From SABI01 sp963676605 (GTDB taxonomy: Bacteria; Spirochaetota; Spirochaetia; Sphaerochaetales; Sphaerochaetaceae), in contig CAXXSP010000047.1 in the NCBI GenBank assembly GCA_963676605.2, positions 1 to 64,000 of the forward strand: a DNA stretch of 64,000 bases, in the 5' to 3' direction. The notes under the pieces were generated by a model. It did not search any database and was not told where the DNA came from. It worked only from the letters and a program-made list of their open reading frames with translations. The first letter of the stretch is position 1; every line of letters starts with the position of its first letter. Positions 7,990-17,436 of this stretch are shown piece after piece. A program made the translations under genes and the position numbers.

Positions 7990-10632
7990 CTACCTCGCCA
8001 TCTCTTTCAGGACATAGTTCAGGATTCCACCCGATTTCCAGTACGCAAGTTCCAGAGCGGTATCGATCCTGCAGGTAACACTCAGCTCTCTCTCCCTTCC
8101 CCGGGATCGGACGCGGACCTTCACTCTTCCCACAGGTGACAGGGTATCGAGAGAAAGGATATCGAAGGTTTCGCTTCCGCTTAGAGAGAGCGATGTCGCA
8201 TTTTCTCCGGGAAGGAACTGAAGAGGAAGGATTCCCATACCAACCAGGTTGGACCGGTGGATCCTTTCATAGCTCTCAGCAATGACAGCCTTCACTCCCT
8301 GCAGAAGCGGCCCCTTGGCGGCCCAGTCACGTGAAGAGCCAGTCCCGTACTCCTTTCCTGCAAGGACAATGAGCGGGACACCTTTCTCCTGCCAGGCCAT
8401 GGCAGCATCATAGATCGAGACAAGAGCCCCGTCGGGGCCTGTGGTGAGCCCTCCGACTTCGCCGTTCGCCATGCTGTTACGTATCCTGATATTCGCGAAG
8501 GTGCCTCGCATCATCACCTCGTGGTTTGCTCGACGGCTTCCGTAGGAGTTGAAGTCCTCTTCTCTGATTCCAGAGGCTCTGAGATAGGAAGCCGCAGGTG
8601 AGTCGAGTGCGATCGTTCCTGCCGGAGAGATATGATCAGTCGTGGTCGAGTCCGGCATGATAGCAAGACAGCGGGCACCTGTTATCTGCTCCACCTCAGG
8701 TGCCGTGGAGAAGTCTGCAAAGAAGGGAGGACACTTGATATAAGTGCTCTCACTCTCCCAGTCATACATGGCATTCTCCTGTGCCCGAAGGGTTTTCCAC
8801 TGGACGGGTCCTGCCATCTCTCCCTGGTAGACTGCAGTGAACAGATCAGGAGTCACATACCTGTTCAGAAGTTCGGAAACCTCCTGTGATGATGGCCACA
8901 GATCACGTAAATAGATCGCTTTACCTTCTTTATCTGTGCCGACAGGCTCTCGTTCAAAGTCGATCAGGACAGTACCCGCAAGGGCATAGGCAACGACAAG
9001 GGGAGGAGATGCTAGATAGCTCGCTTTGGAATCAGGACTGATCCTTCCTTCGAAGTTCCTGTTCCCCGAAAGCACGTTCGCCGTCACGAGGTCTCCCTTC
9101 TGTATCGCGCTTTTGATCTCTTCGGGAAGAGGTCCCGAGTTTCCGATACAGGTGGTGCACCCGTACCCGACAAGATTGAATCCAAGCTCATCGAGATAGC
9201 TGCTCAGGCCAGCACCTGTCAGGTAAGCGGTGACGACCTGAGAACCGGGAGCGAAGGAAGTCTTCACCCAGGGTTTCACCGTCAGGCCGGCTTCGACCGC
9301 CCTTCTGGCGAGAAGTCCCGCTGTCAACAGGACGACTGGATTAGAGGTGTTCGTACAGCTCGTGATCGCTGCAATAGCGACATCCCCGTGGTGCAGGTCA
9401 TAGGCTTTTCCCTCGACAGGGATACTCCTGTCCGTTTCGGTCTCTTCAATGCCGAACACCTCCAGAAGAGATTCCTGGAAGTTTGCAGGTACGGAGGGGA
9501 GGTCAACAAGATCCTGCGGCCTGGTAGGCCCGGCGAGAGAAGGTCTCACGGTCGAAAGGTCGAGGAAGAGGGTATCGGTGAAGAGAGGCTCTGATTCAAG
9601 GTTTCTCCAGAGACCCTGAGATAGGGCGTACGCCCGTACCGCCGCGATGTGTTCATCACTCCTTCCAGTAAGCTGCAGATAGTCGAGCAGCTGCTCATCA
9701 ATGGGAAATATCCCGCAGGTGGCACCGTACTCGGGTGCCATATTCGCGATCGTCGCCCTATCGGCCACCGAAAGTGAGGACAGGGCAGGACCGTAGAATT
9801 CCACGAACTTCCCCACCACTCCCTTCTTCCTCAGCATGTGCACGACTCTCAGAACCAGGTCTGTTGCAGTACAGAACTCACTCAGTTCCCCCTCCAGGCG
9901 GAAACCGATCACCTCGGGAATCATCATCGTGACCGGCTGGCCGAGCATAGCTGCTTCAGCCTCGATCCCCCCGACTCCCCAGCCGAGCACGGAAAGGCCG
10001 TTGATCATCGTTGTATGGCTATCGGTTCCTATACAGGTATCAGGAAAGAGAGAGAGGTGATCAGGCCCCTCTTCGATGCGTACCGTTTTCGCGAGGTATT
10101 CGAGGTTCACCTGATGGCAGATTCCTGTCTCAGGAGGAATGACAGTAAAATTATCGAAGGTCTGAGAAGCCCACTTGAAGAAGCGGTATCTCTCTTCGTT
10201 TCTCTTGAATTCTATATCGACATTCGCATGAAAGGCATCGCAGCTGCCCCACTGATCAACCATCACGGAGTGATCCACGACCAGATCCACCGGGATCTGC
10301 GGGTTCACCTTCGTGACGTCCCTTCCTGAGGCGGCAAGAGCATCTCTCATACCGGCAAGATCGGCGACAGCAGGGGCCCCGGTCAGGTCCTGCATAAGAA
10401 CACGTGCAGGATGGAAAGCTATATCGCGGGAAGGCTTCTGAGAGGGATCCCATGCAGCGACTGCTGCGATATCCTCGTCGTTCACTGCAGGGGAATCACG
10501 ATGCCGCAGAAGGTTTTCCAGCAGGATTTTCATCGAGAAAGGGAGTTTCGAGATATCGAGATTCATCTGCCGCGCATAGGCTGTGATATCCTCATAATGA
10601 TATGCAGTTCCGTGTACTTCCAATAATGCCAT
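7990..10632 (-). CDS. acnA: Aconitate hydratase, AcnA type
   Basis: Interconverts citrate and isocitrate with a [4Fe-4S] cluster in the cytoplasm. 880 residues, the normal AcnA size, with cluster ligands Cys426 (AITSCTNTSNP), Cys492 and Cys495 (GYGCTTCIGNSG). Substrate-site motifs include DSHTTMINGL and the C-terminal swivelling domain has TTDHISPAG and YGSRRANHE. AAAGGAG lies before the ATG. It is a single gene convergent with msrBA; no other citrate-cycle gene is in the window, although a tricarboxylate transporter occurs at 41795-44697. Confidence 0.97.
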   Translation of the reverse strand: MALLEVHGTAYHYEDITAYARQMNLDISKLPFSMKILLENLLRHRDSPAVNDEDIAAVAAWDPSQKPSRDIAFHPARVLMQDLTGAPAVADLAGMRDALAASGRDVTKVNPQIPVDLVVDHSVMVDQWGSCDAFHANVDIEFKRNEERYRFFKWASQTFDNFTVIPPETGICHQVNLEYLAKTVRIEEGPDHLSLFPDTCIGTDSHTTMINGLSVLGWGVGGIEAEAAMLGQPVTMMIPEVIGFRLEGELSEFCTATDLVLRVVHMLRKKGVVGKFVEFYGPALSSLSVADRATIANMAPEYGATCGIFPIDEQLLDYLQLTGRSDEHIAAVRAYALSQGLWRNLESEPLFTDTLFLDLSTVRPSLAGPTRPQDLVDLPSVPANFQESLLEVFGIEETETDRSIPVEGKAYDLHHGDVAIAAITSCTNTSNPVVLLTAGLLARRAVEAGLTVKPWVKTSFAPGSQVVTAYLTGAGLSSYLDELGFNLVGYGCTTCIGNSGPLPEEIKSAIQKGDLVTANVLSGNRNFEGRISPDSKASYLASPPLVVAYALAGTVLIDFEREPVGTDKEGKAIYLRDLWPSSQEVSELLNRYVTPDLFTAVYQGEMAGPVQWKTLRAQENAMYDWESESTYIKCPPFFADFSTAPEVEQITGARCLAIMPDSTTTDHISPAGTIALDSPAASYLRASGIREEDFNSYGSRRANHEVMMRGTFANIRIRNSMANGEVGGLTTGPDGALVSIYDAAMAWQEKGVPLIVLAGKEYGTGSSRDWAAKGPLLQGVKAVIAESYERIHRSNLVGMGILPLQFLPGENATSLSLSGSETFDILSLDTLSPVGRVKVRVRSRGRERELSVTCRIDTALELAYWKSGGILNYVLKEMAR

Positions 10633-10725
10633 ATATCTGTCTCCTTTGAGGTATACGTATCATATCACACAAGAGAAGAGGAAGGCACATTCTGTGATGA
10701 GACTTCTCTCTTGCCTGCGTGAGGT

Positions 10726-11067
10726 TTAACGACGGGAGATTACACAGGCAAGACCCTTCTCCGCCTCCTGATAGATCACATCGTCAATGCAGTGCATAAA
10801 CTCCATGATACACGGACAGATGAGTGAATAGAGCACCTTATTCCCTTCCTTTCTATCTAGGAGAATTCCCGCCTGCCGGAGCAGAGAAAGATGTTTCGAG
10901 ACGGTGGAGACGTCAGCTTCCACTGCCTCAGTCAGCTCCCCCACAGAGAGGCTCTTCTCGGCAAGAAGACTTACCATGAACATCCGAGTAGGGTGTGCAA
11001 GGGCTTTCATGATACGCGAGCGTGCTTCGGCAAGATTCTTTTCCTTCTTATAACTCATAGTATCCAT
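10726..11067 (-). CDS. arsR: ArsR/SmtB-family repressor
   Basis: 113-residue winged-helix repressor. Its helix-turn-helix region (VGELTEAVEADVSTVSKHL) lacks the ELCVC As(III) site of the classic ArsR. Instead cysteines cluster near the C terminus (Cys84, Cys86, Cys93, Cys108; LICPCIMEFMHC), which could make a different arsenite site, as is known for ArsR variants with C-terminal cysteines. It is divergent from an Acr3 arsenite exporter, with a perfect palindrome between them. The AAGGAG lies 13 bases before the ATG, a long spacing. Confidence 0.88.
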   Translation of the reverse strand: MDTMSYKKEKNLAEARSRIMKALAHPTRMFMVSLLAEKSLSVGELTEAVEADVSTVSKHLSLLRQAGILLDRKEGNKVLYSLICPCIMEFMHCIDDVIYQEAEKGLACVISRR

Positions 11068-11100
11068 GGTAGAGATTATTCTCCTTCCGTCAAGAACTTC

Positions 11101-11128
11101 TTGACAATATTTGGCAATTTTGCCAAAT
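11101..11128 (+). promoter_or_regulatory. ArsR-type operator palindrome between arsR and acr3
   Basis: ATTTGGCAA-tt-TTGCCAAAT at 11109-11128 is a perfect 9+2+9 palindrome in the divergent gap. TTGACA at 11101-11106 can serve as a -35 for acr3, with a weak -10 17 bases on, which would place the palindrome inside the promoter spacer. A repressor bound here could control both genes. Confidence 0.7.
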
Positions 11129-11157
11129 TGCCCATATGTAAGGGAAAGGAGTATGCA

Positions 11158-12207
11158 ATGGTTGAGAAAAGAATAGGATTCTTTGCGAAATACCTGACAG
11201 TCTGGGTGACGGCGTGTATAGCGCTCGGGGTCGCCGTCGGCGTCCTGTTTCCCTCGGTTCCCGAGGTGCTCGGAACACTCGAATACGCACAGGTCTCAAT
11301 CCCGGTGGCTCTCCTGATCTGGCTCATGATTTTTCCGATGATGCTGAAAGTGGACTTCAGGAGCATCGTCAATGCAGGGAAGAAGCCGAAAGGACTGATC
11401 GTGACCCTGGTGGTGAACTGGCTGATCAAACCCTTCACGATGTACCTTATAGCCTGGTTCTTCCTGAAAATCGTGTTCAGACCCATCATCCCGGAGGCCC
11501 TTTCCACCGAGTACATCGCAGGAGCAGTGCTCCTCGGAGCCGCTCCCTGTACCGCCATGGTATTCGTATGGAGCTACCTCTCTGACGGTGATCCGGGGTA
11601 TACCGTCATTCAGGTGGCAATCAACGACCTGATCATTCTTATTGCCTTTACGCCGATTGTCGCCTTCCTTCTGGGGATGAACGACATCAGCATCCCTCTC
11701 GATACCCTTATCATATCAGTCGTCCTTTTCGTGGTGATCCCTCTCACAGCAGGATTCATCACCAGAAGTATCATGATACAGCGTCATGGGAAAAAGTGGT
11801 TCGAAGAAATTTTCTGTTCCCGGTTCAACGGCATCACGGAAGCAGGGTTGCTGCTTACCCTCGTGATTATCTTCTCCTTTCAGGGAGAAACAATCCTCGC
11901 GAACCCGACTGCAATCATTCTCATTGCCATCCCGCTGATCATCCAGACATACTTCATCTTCTTCATCGCCTTCACCTGGTCCAGACTCTGGAAAGTCCCC
12001 TACCAGATAGCAGCCCCTTCGGGGATGATCGGTGCTTCCAACTTCTTCGAGCTTGCTGTCGCCGTCTCCATCAGCCTGTTCGGACTCTCTTCCGGGGCGA
12101 CCCTCGCGACCGTTGTCGGTGTCCTCGTTGAAGTTCCCGTCATGCTTTCTCTGGTACGCATCGCACGGTCAATGAAAGACCGGTATCCTCAGATTGCAGA
12201 TGAATAA
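11158..12207 (+). CDS. acr3: Acr3-type arsenite efflux permease
   Basis: 349-residue inner-membrane carrier of the bile acid/arsenite (BASS) fold with about ten helices. It has the Acr3 signature with the essential cysteine in GAAPCTAMVFVWSYL, followed by QVAINDLIIL. It expels As(III) using the proton motive force. Start at 11158, with AAGGAG 7 bases before; longer frames upstream run through the operator. Regulated by the divergent ArsR-like protein. No arsenate reductase (arsC) is nearby, so the cell either meets As(III) directly or encodes a reductase elsewhere. Confidence 0.93.
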   Translation: MVEKRIGFFAKYLTVWVTACIALGVAVGVLFPSVPEVLGTLEYAQVSIPVALLIWLMIFPMMLKVDFRSIVNAGKKPKGLIVTLVVNWLIKPFTMYLIAWFFLKIVFRPIIPEALSTEYIAGAVLLGAAPCTAMVFVWSYLSDGDPGYTVIQVAINDLIILIAFTPIVAFLLGMNDISIPLDTLIISVVLFVVIPLTAGFITRSIMIQRHGKKWFEEIFCSRFNGITEAGLLLTLVIIFSFQGETILANPTAIILIAIPLIIQTYFIFFIAFTWSRLWKVPYQIAAPSGMIGASNFFELAVAVSISLFGLSSGATLATVVGVLVEVPVMLSLVRIARSMKDRYPQIADE

Positions 12208-12297
12208 TCGGAAAGAGCATCCTGTCTCAGGAGATCTCTCCGAAAACCCGGAAGAATAACGCCGACTGTGTATCGGTTTGATGCCGATCTCATGCTC

Positions 12298-12326
12298 TTG
12301 ACGAAGCGAGCGGATGTAGACATACT
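12298..12326 (+). promoter_or_regulatory. Promoter for the ROK-MFS pair
   Basis: TTGACG (12298-12303), a 17-base spacer, CATACT (12321-12326). The predicted transcript starts near 12333, just before the AAGAGG ribosome site of the ROK gene. Confidence 0.45.
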
Positions 12327-12349
12327 ACTTTCGTTAAGAGGTAGTGAAA

Positions 12350-13354
12350 GTGGTTGAAAATACAGCACAGATGAGAAAGATGCATACCGGCCTGATTCGG
12401 TCGATCATGAAAGAGCATCGTACGGTGACTCACAATTTCCTTGCAGGAGAGAGCGGGCTGAGCCCCGCAACCTGCAAGAATATCATGAACGCACTCCTGT
12501 CCACCGGTGAGGTTTATGAGACGGTGCCGGCTCCATCTACCGGAGGAAGACCTTCAAAACAGTTTTCCTATAATCCGAATTTCGCTCACGCCATGCTCAT
12601 CTACCTGAGAAAAGAGGGAGACAGGCAGATTCTCTTCTTCAGGATAGTCAATGCTCTCGGAGCTCGCCTGTCAGATGAAACGAGAGAGTTTGAGTCTCTC
12701 GGTCTGGAGGAATTCACTCAGGCAATTGACTCGGTGCTCATTTCACACCCCCATATCCGCATAATCGCACTGGGAGTTCCCGGCATCATACACAAGGGTG
12801 TTATCAAAACGTGTGATATCCCCTCCTTCCCAGCCATCGATATCGTGGAGTATCTTTCTTCCCGTTACAGCCTTCCCGTAACCGCGGAGAACGATGTCAA
12901 TATCACGGCATTAGGTCATCACCTCGACGGACAGAAAGAATCCGATGAAAGCTTCGCTTACCTGTATTATCCTGAAGCAGGAGGTATGGGAGCGGGAATC
13001 GTCATCCACGGTCAGCTTATCACCGGAAGCTCGGACTTCGCCGGAGAGCTCTCCTATCTCCCGGAACTCGGGGGAGTCGATCAGAGCGAAGTCCAGAAGG
13101 ATGAAAATGCGTTCGCCTCTCTTGTCTCCCATATGATACTCTCTCTCAACTGTGTGATAAACCCGCAGCGGATTGTGATAGCCGGCACCTTCTTCACCGC
13201 TTCTCTCACGCAGAAGATACTCTCACTGCTGCAGATATCGAACCAAAGGGAACAGCTCCCGGATATTGAGTTCGTAGAAGATATTCATGAAAGCTTCATC
13301 TCCGGACTGAACCATATGGCAATGCAGACCCTCACATACACCGTAAAACGATAG
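12350..13354 (+). CDS. ROK-family transcriptional regulator
   Basis: About 334 residues: an N-terminal winged-helix domain (about 15-75) followed by an ASKHA sugar-kinase-like fold (VTAENDVNITALGHH; GGMGAGIVIHGQLITGSSDFAGE split over the loop). The conserved ROK zinc motif CxCGxxGC is absent, so it is probably a regulator only. GTG starts at 12344 and 12350 are both possible; 12350 is preferred because AAGAGG (12336-12341) is then 8 bases away. It lies 11 bases before a transporter gene, which it probably controls in response to a sugar. Ligand unknown. Confidence 0.82.
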   Translation: MVENTAQMRKMHTGLIRSIMKEHRTVTHNFLAGESGLSPATCKNIMNALLSTGEVYETVPAPSTGGRPSKQFSYNPNFAHAMLIYLRKEGDRQILFFRIVNALGARLSDETREFESLGLEEFTQAIDSVLISHPHIRIIALGVPGIIHKGVIKTCDIPSFPAIDIVEYLSSRYSLPVTAENDVNITALGHHLDGQKESDESFAYLYYPEAGGMGAGIVIHGQLITGSSDFAGELSYLPELGGVDQSEVQKDENAFASLVSHMILSLNCVINPQRIVIAGTFFTASLTQKILSLLQISNQREQLPDIEFVEDIHESFISGLNHMAMQTLTYTVKR

Positions 13355-13365
13355 GAAGAAGTACC

Positions 13366-14529
13366 ATGATCACATTGCTCCTTTTAGGCATCATCTATCT
13401 CACATTCATCAGTCTCGGGCTTCCCGATGCTATCCTCGGTGTCGCGATACCAGCTATCCACCTATCCTGGGGAACCCCCATCAGCTCGTTCGGCACGATC
13501 TCGATGATTGTCACCGGGGGGACCATCGTCTCCAGTCTGACCAGCGGCTTCATCATCGGAAAAATAGGAACCGGTAAAATCGCCTTCATCAGCTGCGTGA
13601 TGACAGGCGGTGCAATCCTCGGAATGTCCTTCGTCCCCTCCTTCTACTGGATGATCCCCCTGGCCTTCCCTCTCGGGCTCGGCGCAGGTGCTGTCGATAC
13701 AGCGCTGAACAACTACGTCGCCCTCCACTTCAAAGCCCATCACATGAACTGGCTGCACTCCTTCTGGGGTGTCGGTGCGATGATCGGACCGCTGATCATG
13801 GGAAACATGATGGTACACAGCACCTGGCAGGCAGGGTACCGCACTATAGGGGGCATACAGCTCGGCTTGTCGGCCATCCTCCTCCTCAGCCTTCCACTCT
13901 GGAGGAAGCACAGACCTCAGAGTACTATCCCTGATGACCTGAAAGAAAGAGGTGAGACCGGCACACCTCTGAAGAGTGTCAGGGGAATCATCCCTGCGTT
14001 AGCAGTGATGTTCCTCTACTGTGCCGGTGAAACAGGATTAGGGTTATGGAGCTCTACCTTCCTCACCTCTTCACGGGGATACTCGGTTGAGAGAGCTGCC
14101 TTCTGGGTCTCAATGTATTTCGGGGGAATCACGGCAGGACGCCTTCTTTCCGGGTTCTTCTCGTTCAGATTAAACAACACACAGATGATCAGGCTCGGTA
14201 TCCTTCTCTCTCTGGCTGGGGCAATACTTCTGAGTCTCCCGCTCCCTTTTTACCTGAGCGGGCCGACTCTGGTGCTGATCGGCTTAGGCTTCGCCCCGAT
14301 CTTCCCCGCAATGCTTCACGAGACACCCATCCGGTTCGGATCTGGCAACTCCCAGAAAATCATCGGGCTTCAGATGGGTGCGGGGTATTCCGGGGCGGCT
14401 ATCATGGCCCCTCTGCTCGGCCTGCTTCTCCAATTTCTCGGTGCCTTTCTCCTCCCTCTCATGCTCTTCCTCTACATCCTTTCCCAGCTCATTTTTTCTG
14501 AGTATCTGAATAGCATGAAACATATCTAA
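13366..14529 (+). CDS. Major facilitator superfamily transporter
   Basis: 387-residue inner-membrane protein with about twelve helices. It has MFS-like features (LPDAILGVAIPAIH at the first helix, GLGAGAVDTALNNYVA, then HSFWGVGAMIGPLIMG) that resemble the FucP/sugar-type branch. Directly follows the ROK regulator (11 bases), so the two likely form a sugar uptake or efflux unit. Substrate cannot be told from the sequence. Confidence 0.85.
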   Translation: MITLLLLGIIYLTFISLGLPDAILGVAIPAIHLSWGTPISSFGTISMIVTGGTIVSSLTSGFIIGKIGTGKIAFISCVMTGGAILGMSFVPSFYWMIPLAFPLGLGAGAVDTALNNYVALHFKAHHMNWLHSFWGVGAMIGPLIMGNMMVHSTWQAGYRTIGGIQLGLSAILLLSLPLWRKHRPQSTIPDDLKERGETGTPLKSVRGIIPALAVMFLYCAGETGLGLWSSTFLTSSRGYSVERAAFWVSMYFGGITAGRLLSGFFSFRLNNTQMIRLGILLSLAGAILLSLPLPFYLSGPTLVLIGLGFAPIFPAMLHETPIRFGSGNSQKIIGLQMGAGYSGAAIMAPLLGLLLQFLGAFLLPLMLFLYILSQLIFSEYLNSMKHI

Positions 14530-14583
14530 CCCATCCATATACCGTCCTCTATGGCGATTCTCCTTCTCAATACGTCATATCCC

Positions 14584-14623
14584 TTGACAGAATTGATAGA
14601 ATCATTTAATAAGGTTATTAAAT
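14584..14623 (+). promoter_or_regulatory. Promoter with overlapping TetR palindrome
   Basis: TTGACA (14584-14589), a 17-base spacer, TAATAA (14607-14612). A perfect palindrome ATTTAATAA-gg-TTATTAAAT (14604-14623) covers the -10, with GAATC (14599-14603) and GATTC (14625-14629) extending it imperfectly. This is the expected place for autorepression by the TetR protein encoded at 14649, and would control the whole exporter operon. Confidence 0.75.
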
Positions 14624-14648
14624 AGATTCTTGAAGAAGGAGATATCCG

Positions 14649-15245
14649 ATGGAACATCAGATACTCAGGACCGCAGAGCGGCTTTTCCTTGAACGAGGTT
14701 TTGCCGGCACCTCAACGACCGACATTGCAAAGGAAGCAGGATGCAACCAGTCCCTCATCAACTACTATTTCCGAAGCAAGGAGAAACTTTTCCTCTCGAT
14801 ATTTGAAAAGAAGGCGATGATCTTCATCACCTCTCTGAAGAAACCGATGGAAACAGAGCTTCCCTTTAACGAGAAGCTCAGGATGCTCTGCGAGAGTCAT
14901 TTCCGGATGCTCTCCAAAAACGCCCGGGTACCGCTCTTCCTTCTCAATGAGATAGGATCAAAACCTGAAAGGCTGAGCATTATCAAGGGAATGGTGAAGG
15001 AATCTCTGGCGGAGATCTCCCCCTCTGTGGAGAAGGAACTTGAGCGTGAGATCCGGGCGGGACGGATACGAGAGACAACACTGACTGAAATCCTCTTGAC
15101 GATGGTATCTCTCAATGTCGGAACCTTCCTGTTCAATCCCGTACTGAAAACGATCATTGAACAGAAATCCACAGATACGGAAGAACAGCTTAAGCGGAGG
15201 GGAGAAGAGAACAGCCGTATCTTCCTTCTCTCACTGCAGCCATGA
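14649..15245 (+). CDS. TetR-family repressor of the exporter operon
   Basis: 198 residues. N-terminal helix-turn-helix (FAGTSTTDIAKEAGC, SLINYYFRSKEKLF) and a variable C-terminal ligand domain. GAAGGAG precedes the ATG. It is the first gene of a seven-gene operon and shares a 4-base overlap with the next frame. Gene order matches the E. coli cecR-ybhGFSR locus, so it is a CecR-like regulator by context; the inducer is unknown. Confidence 0.88.
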   Translation: MEHQILRTAERLFLERGFAGTSTTDIAKEAGCNQSLINYYFRSKEKLFLSIFEKKAMIFITSLKKPMETELPFNEKLRMLCESHFRMLSKNARVPLFLLNEIGSKPERLSIIKGMVKESLAEISPSVEKELEREIRAGRIRETTLTEILLTMVSLNVGTFLFNPVLKTIIEQKSTDTEEQLKRRGEENSRIFLLSLQP

Positions 15246-15253
15246 GGATTCAT

Positions 15254-16540
15254 ATGAGAAGACAAACATCCTGGATACTTTGCATGATAGGAGTTATCCT
15301 ATCTGCCCTTGCCTTCCCTCTTTACAGTGAGAGCGTCACCCTCGAAGAGTGTGAGACCAGTGCTCTGTCCACCCACCCGCTCTCAGATCAGAGCCGATGG
15401 ATCAACCTGATCCGTGAAGCTGATACCACAATTGCCGCTCTGCAGTACCTGCCGAAACTCTCCCTCGCTGCAAAGGCGACGAGGCAGTCCGAAGCGCTTT
15501 CTGCCACCCTGCCGGGGGGAATAACGCTTGACGGGTCCCTGAATCAGTTCCAGATCGTCGGAGAGTTGAATCAGATCGTCTTTGACGGCGGAGCCGTCAA
15601 GGCCGGGAAAAAGGTCGCTGCCGCCGCATCAGCTCTCTCTCGGAGCCAAAACGAAGTGAATCTTGAAGCAGTGAGACGGGTGGTGAGAGAGACCTATTTT
15701 TCTCTGCTCCTTCTGGACAGACAGCTGAATCAGATCAGGGTGCTGCAACAGAACCTGTTCGATACTGAGAAAAAGCTCCTGGCTTATAAAGAGAACGGTA
15801 TGGTCACTCAGGCCGATATAAATGAGATCAAGGTCGAAGAGCTGAACGTCTCTGCACAGATTCTGGAACTTGAAACGAGAAGGAAGGACGCACTCTATAC
15901 CCTCTCCCGTTTGACGGGACTCTCTCTGTCGGAAAGAACCACGCTCATAAAACCGCAGATGCAGACAGAGATGATTGAAGAGATCTCACATCTCCGCAAA
16001 GAGTTCTCGGTATACCGATCGCAGATCGAAGCGCTGGACGCTCAGCAGAGCATGCTGAACTCCTCCCTCTTTCCGAAGATCAGCCTGTTCGCACAGGGCG
16101 GGTACAGCGAACCCGGCCTGAATATGCTCGACCCCGACCCTGCCGCCTGGTGGCTCGTCGGTATCCGAGGTTTCCTCTCGCTCGATTCCTATTATACCTA
16201 TGCTTCAGAAAAGAGTAAGATCGAGGCATCGAAGAAGCAGGTGGAGACGCAGATCGAACAGTTCATACTTCAGGAGGACATCAGACTTCACGCGGCACTG
16301 AATGAGATAGACCGGCTCGAGCAGACGATCGAGCTTGATGAGCAGATCATCGCAATGAAACAAACGATGAAGGAAGCCGATGAAGAGAAGATAGCAAGCG
16401 GTTCGCTTTCAGTGTCAGATCTCATACAGGAATTGAATGAACTCACACTCGCTGAGATGGTGAAAGCTCAGCACGAAGTTCAGCTTCTGCGTGCTCAGGG
16501 CGAACTCAGTCTCATAACAGGAAATGGAGAAAACCAGTGA
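15254..16540 (+). CDS. TolC-family outer membrane efflux protein
   Basis: About 428 residues. Signal peptide, then two halves of long alpha-helical coiled coil with strands typical of TolC (for example GGAVKAGKKVAAAASAL and KISLFAQGGYSEPG). It forms the outer-membrane duct for the ABC exporter encoded downstream. Start placed at 15254, 6 bases after GAGG; 15242 is the alternative and would overlap the TetR stop as ATGA. Its stop overlaps the next start (16537). Confidence 0.85.
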   Translation: MRRQTSWILCMIGVILSALAFPLYSESVTLEECETSALSTHPLSDQSRWINLIREADTTIAALQYLPKLSLAAKATRQSEALSATLPGGITLDGSLNQFQIVGELNQIVFDGGAVKAGKKVAAAASALSRSQNEVNLEAVRRVVRETYFSLLLLDRQLNQIRVLQQNLFDTEKKLLAYKENGMVTQADINEIKVEELNVSAQILELETRRKDALYTLSRLTGLSLSERTTLIKPQMQTEMIEEISHLRKEFSVYRSQIEALDAQQSMLNSSLFPKISLFAQGGYSEPGLNMLDPDPAAWWLVGIRGFLSLDSYYTYASEKSKIEASKKQVETQIEQFILQEDIRLHAALNEIDRLEQTIELDEQIIAMKQTMKEADEEKIASGSLSVSDLIQELNELTLAEMVKAQHEVQLLRAQGELSLITGNGENQ

Positions 16541-17436
16541 TAAAGAAACTCATACTCACAGCAATTATCGTACTGACATTCCTTTCATGCTCACAGAGCG
16601 AAGATATCACAATCGCCGAGGGGAGCATCGAATCTGCAGAAGTGATCGTCAGTGCAGAGGGAACAGGCAGGATCCTTTCATTCGATGCCGTGGAAGGAAC
16701 AGAAGTCGCACAAGGCCAGGTCATCGGCACAATCGATGACCTGCAGCTGGTCCTCCAGCGAGAACAGCTGGTTGCAGCCAGAAAACGCGTGGAGAGTCAG
16801 ATACCCGATATCTCAGTCCAGACAGCCCCCCTTGAGGCGCAGCTCGTCTCTGCACGGGCAGATCAGACAAGGATCACGAGGCTTCTTGCTGCGGATGCCG
16901 CCTCTCAGAAACAGAAGGACGACATAGACTCACGGGTGAACACGCTCACCTCGCAGCTCGCTGCCCTGAGACAGACCCTCGAACAGAGTACAGAGAGCCT
17001 CGAGCTCGAAAGTGAATCGCTCTCCTATCAGATCAGCCAGCTGGACGACAGGATCGCAAAATGTACGATCACGAGTCCGATAGCCGGGACGCTCCTTACC
17101 TCCTACGCCGAAGCCGGAGAACTCGCGGCGCCCGGGAAGGCCCTGTTCAAGGTCGCAGACCTTGAGAACGTCTTCCTCCGGGCATACATAAGCGCTTCAC
17201 AGCTCACTACCATCACATTAGGGGACAGTGTGAAGGTAATGGTCGACTACGGCGTGGACGGACAGCGTTACTATGACGGCAGGGTATCATGGATCTCCGA
17301 AAAGGCGGAATTCACTCCGAAAACGGTACAGACACGGGATGAACGAGCAGCCCTGGTCTATGCTGTCAAGGTTTCCCTTCTCAATGACGGATATCTGAAA
17401 CTCGGTATGTACGGTTCAATCGTAGAGGCACAATGA
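16537..17436 (+). CDS. HlyD-family periplasmic adaptor, lipoprotein
   Basis: 299 residues, GTG start with GGAGA before it. A lipobox (LTFLSCS) gives a lipidated Cys18. A biotinyl-lipoyl half (VSAEGTGRILSFDAVEG), a coiled-coil hairpin (about 65-165), then the second half (CTITSPIAGTLL) and a beta-barrel. It bridges the inner-membrane ABC exporter and the TolC-like duct, the role of YbhG in E. coli. Overlaps both neighbours by 4 bases, so it is strongly coupled. Confidence 0.9.
   Translation: MIKKLILTAIIVLTFLSCSQSEDITIAEGSIESAEVIVSAEGTGRILSFDAVEGTEVAQGQVIGTIDDLQLVLQREQLVAARKRVESQIPDISVQTAPLEAQLVSARADQTRITRLLAADAASQKQKDDIDSRVNTLTSQLAALRQTLEQSTESLELESESLSYQISQLDDRIAKCTITSPIAGTLLTSYAEAGELAAPGKALFKVADLENVFLRAYISASQLTTITLGDSVKVMVDYGVDGQRYYDGRVSWISEKAEFTPKTVQTRDERAALVYAVKVSLLNDGYLKLGMYGSIVEAQ

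Noticed and set aside
11111..11124. TTGGCAATTTTGCC as a sigma-54 promoter of acr3
   Set aside because: GG and GC are 7 bases apart instead of 10; the sequence is better explained as an ArsR palindrome.
12326..12349. ACTTTC ... GAAAGT as a ROK operator
   Set aside because: Arms of only 6 bases overlapping the ribosome site; too weak to separate from chance.
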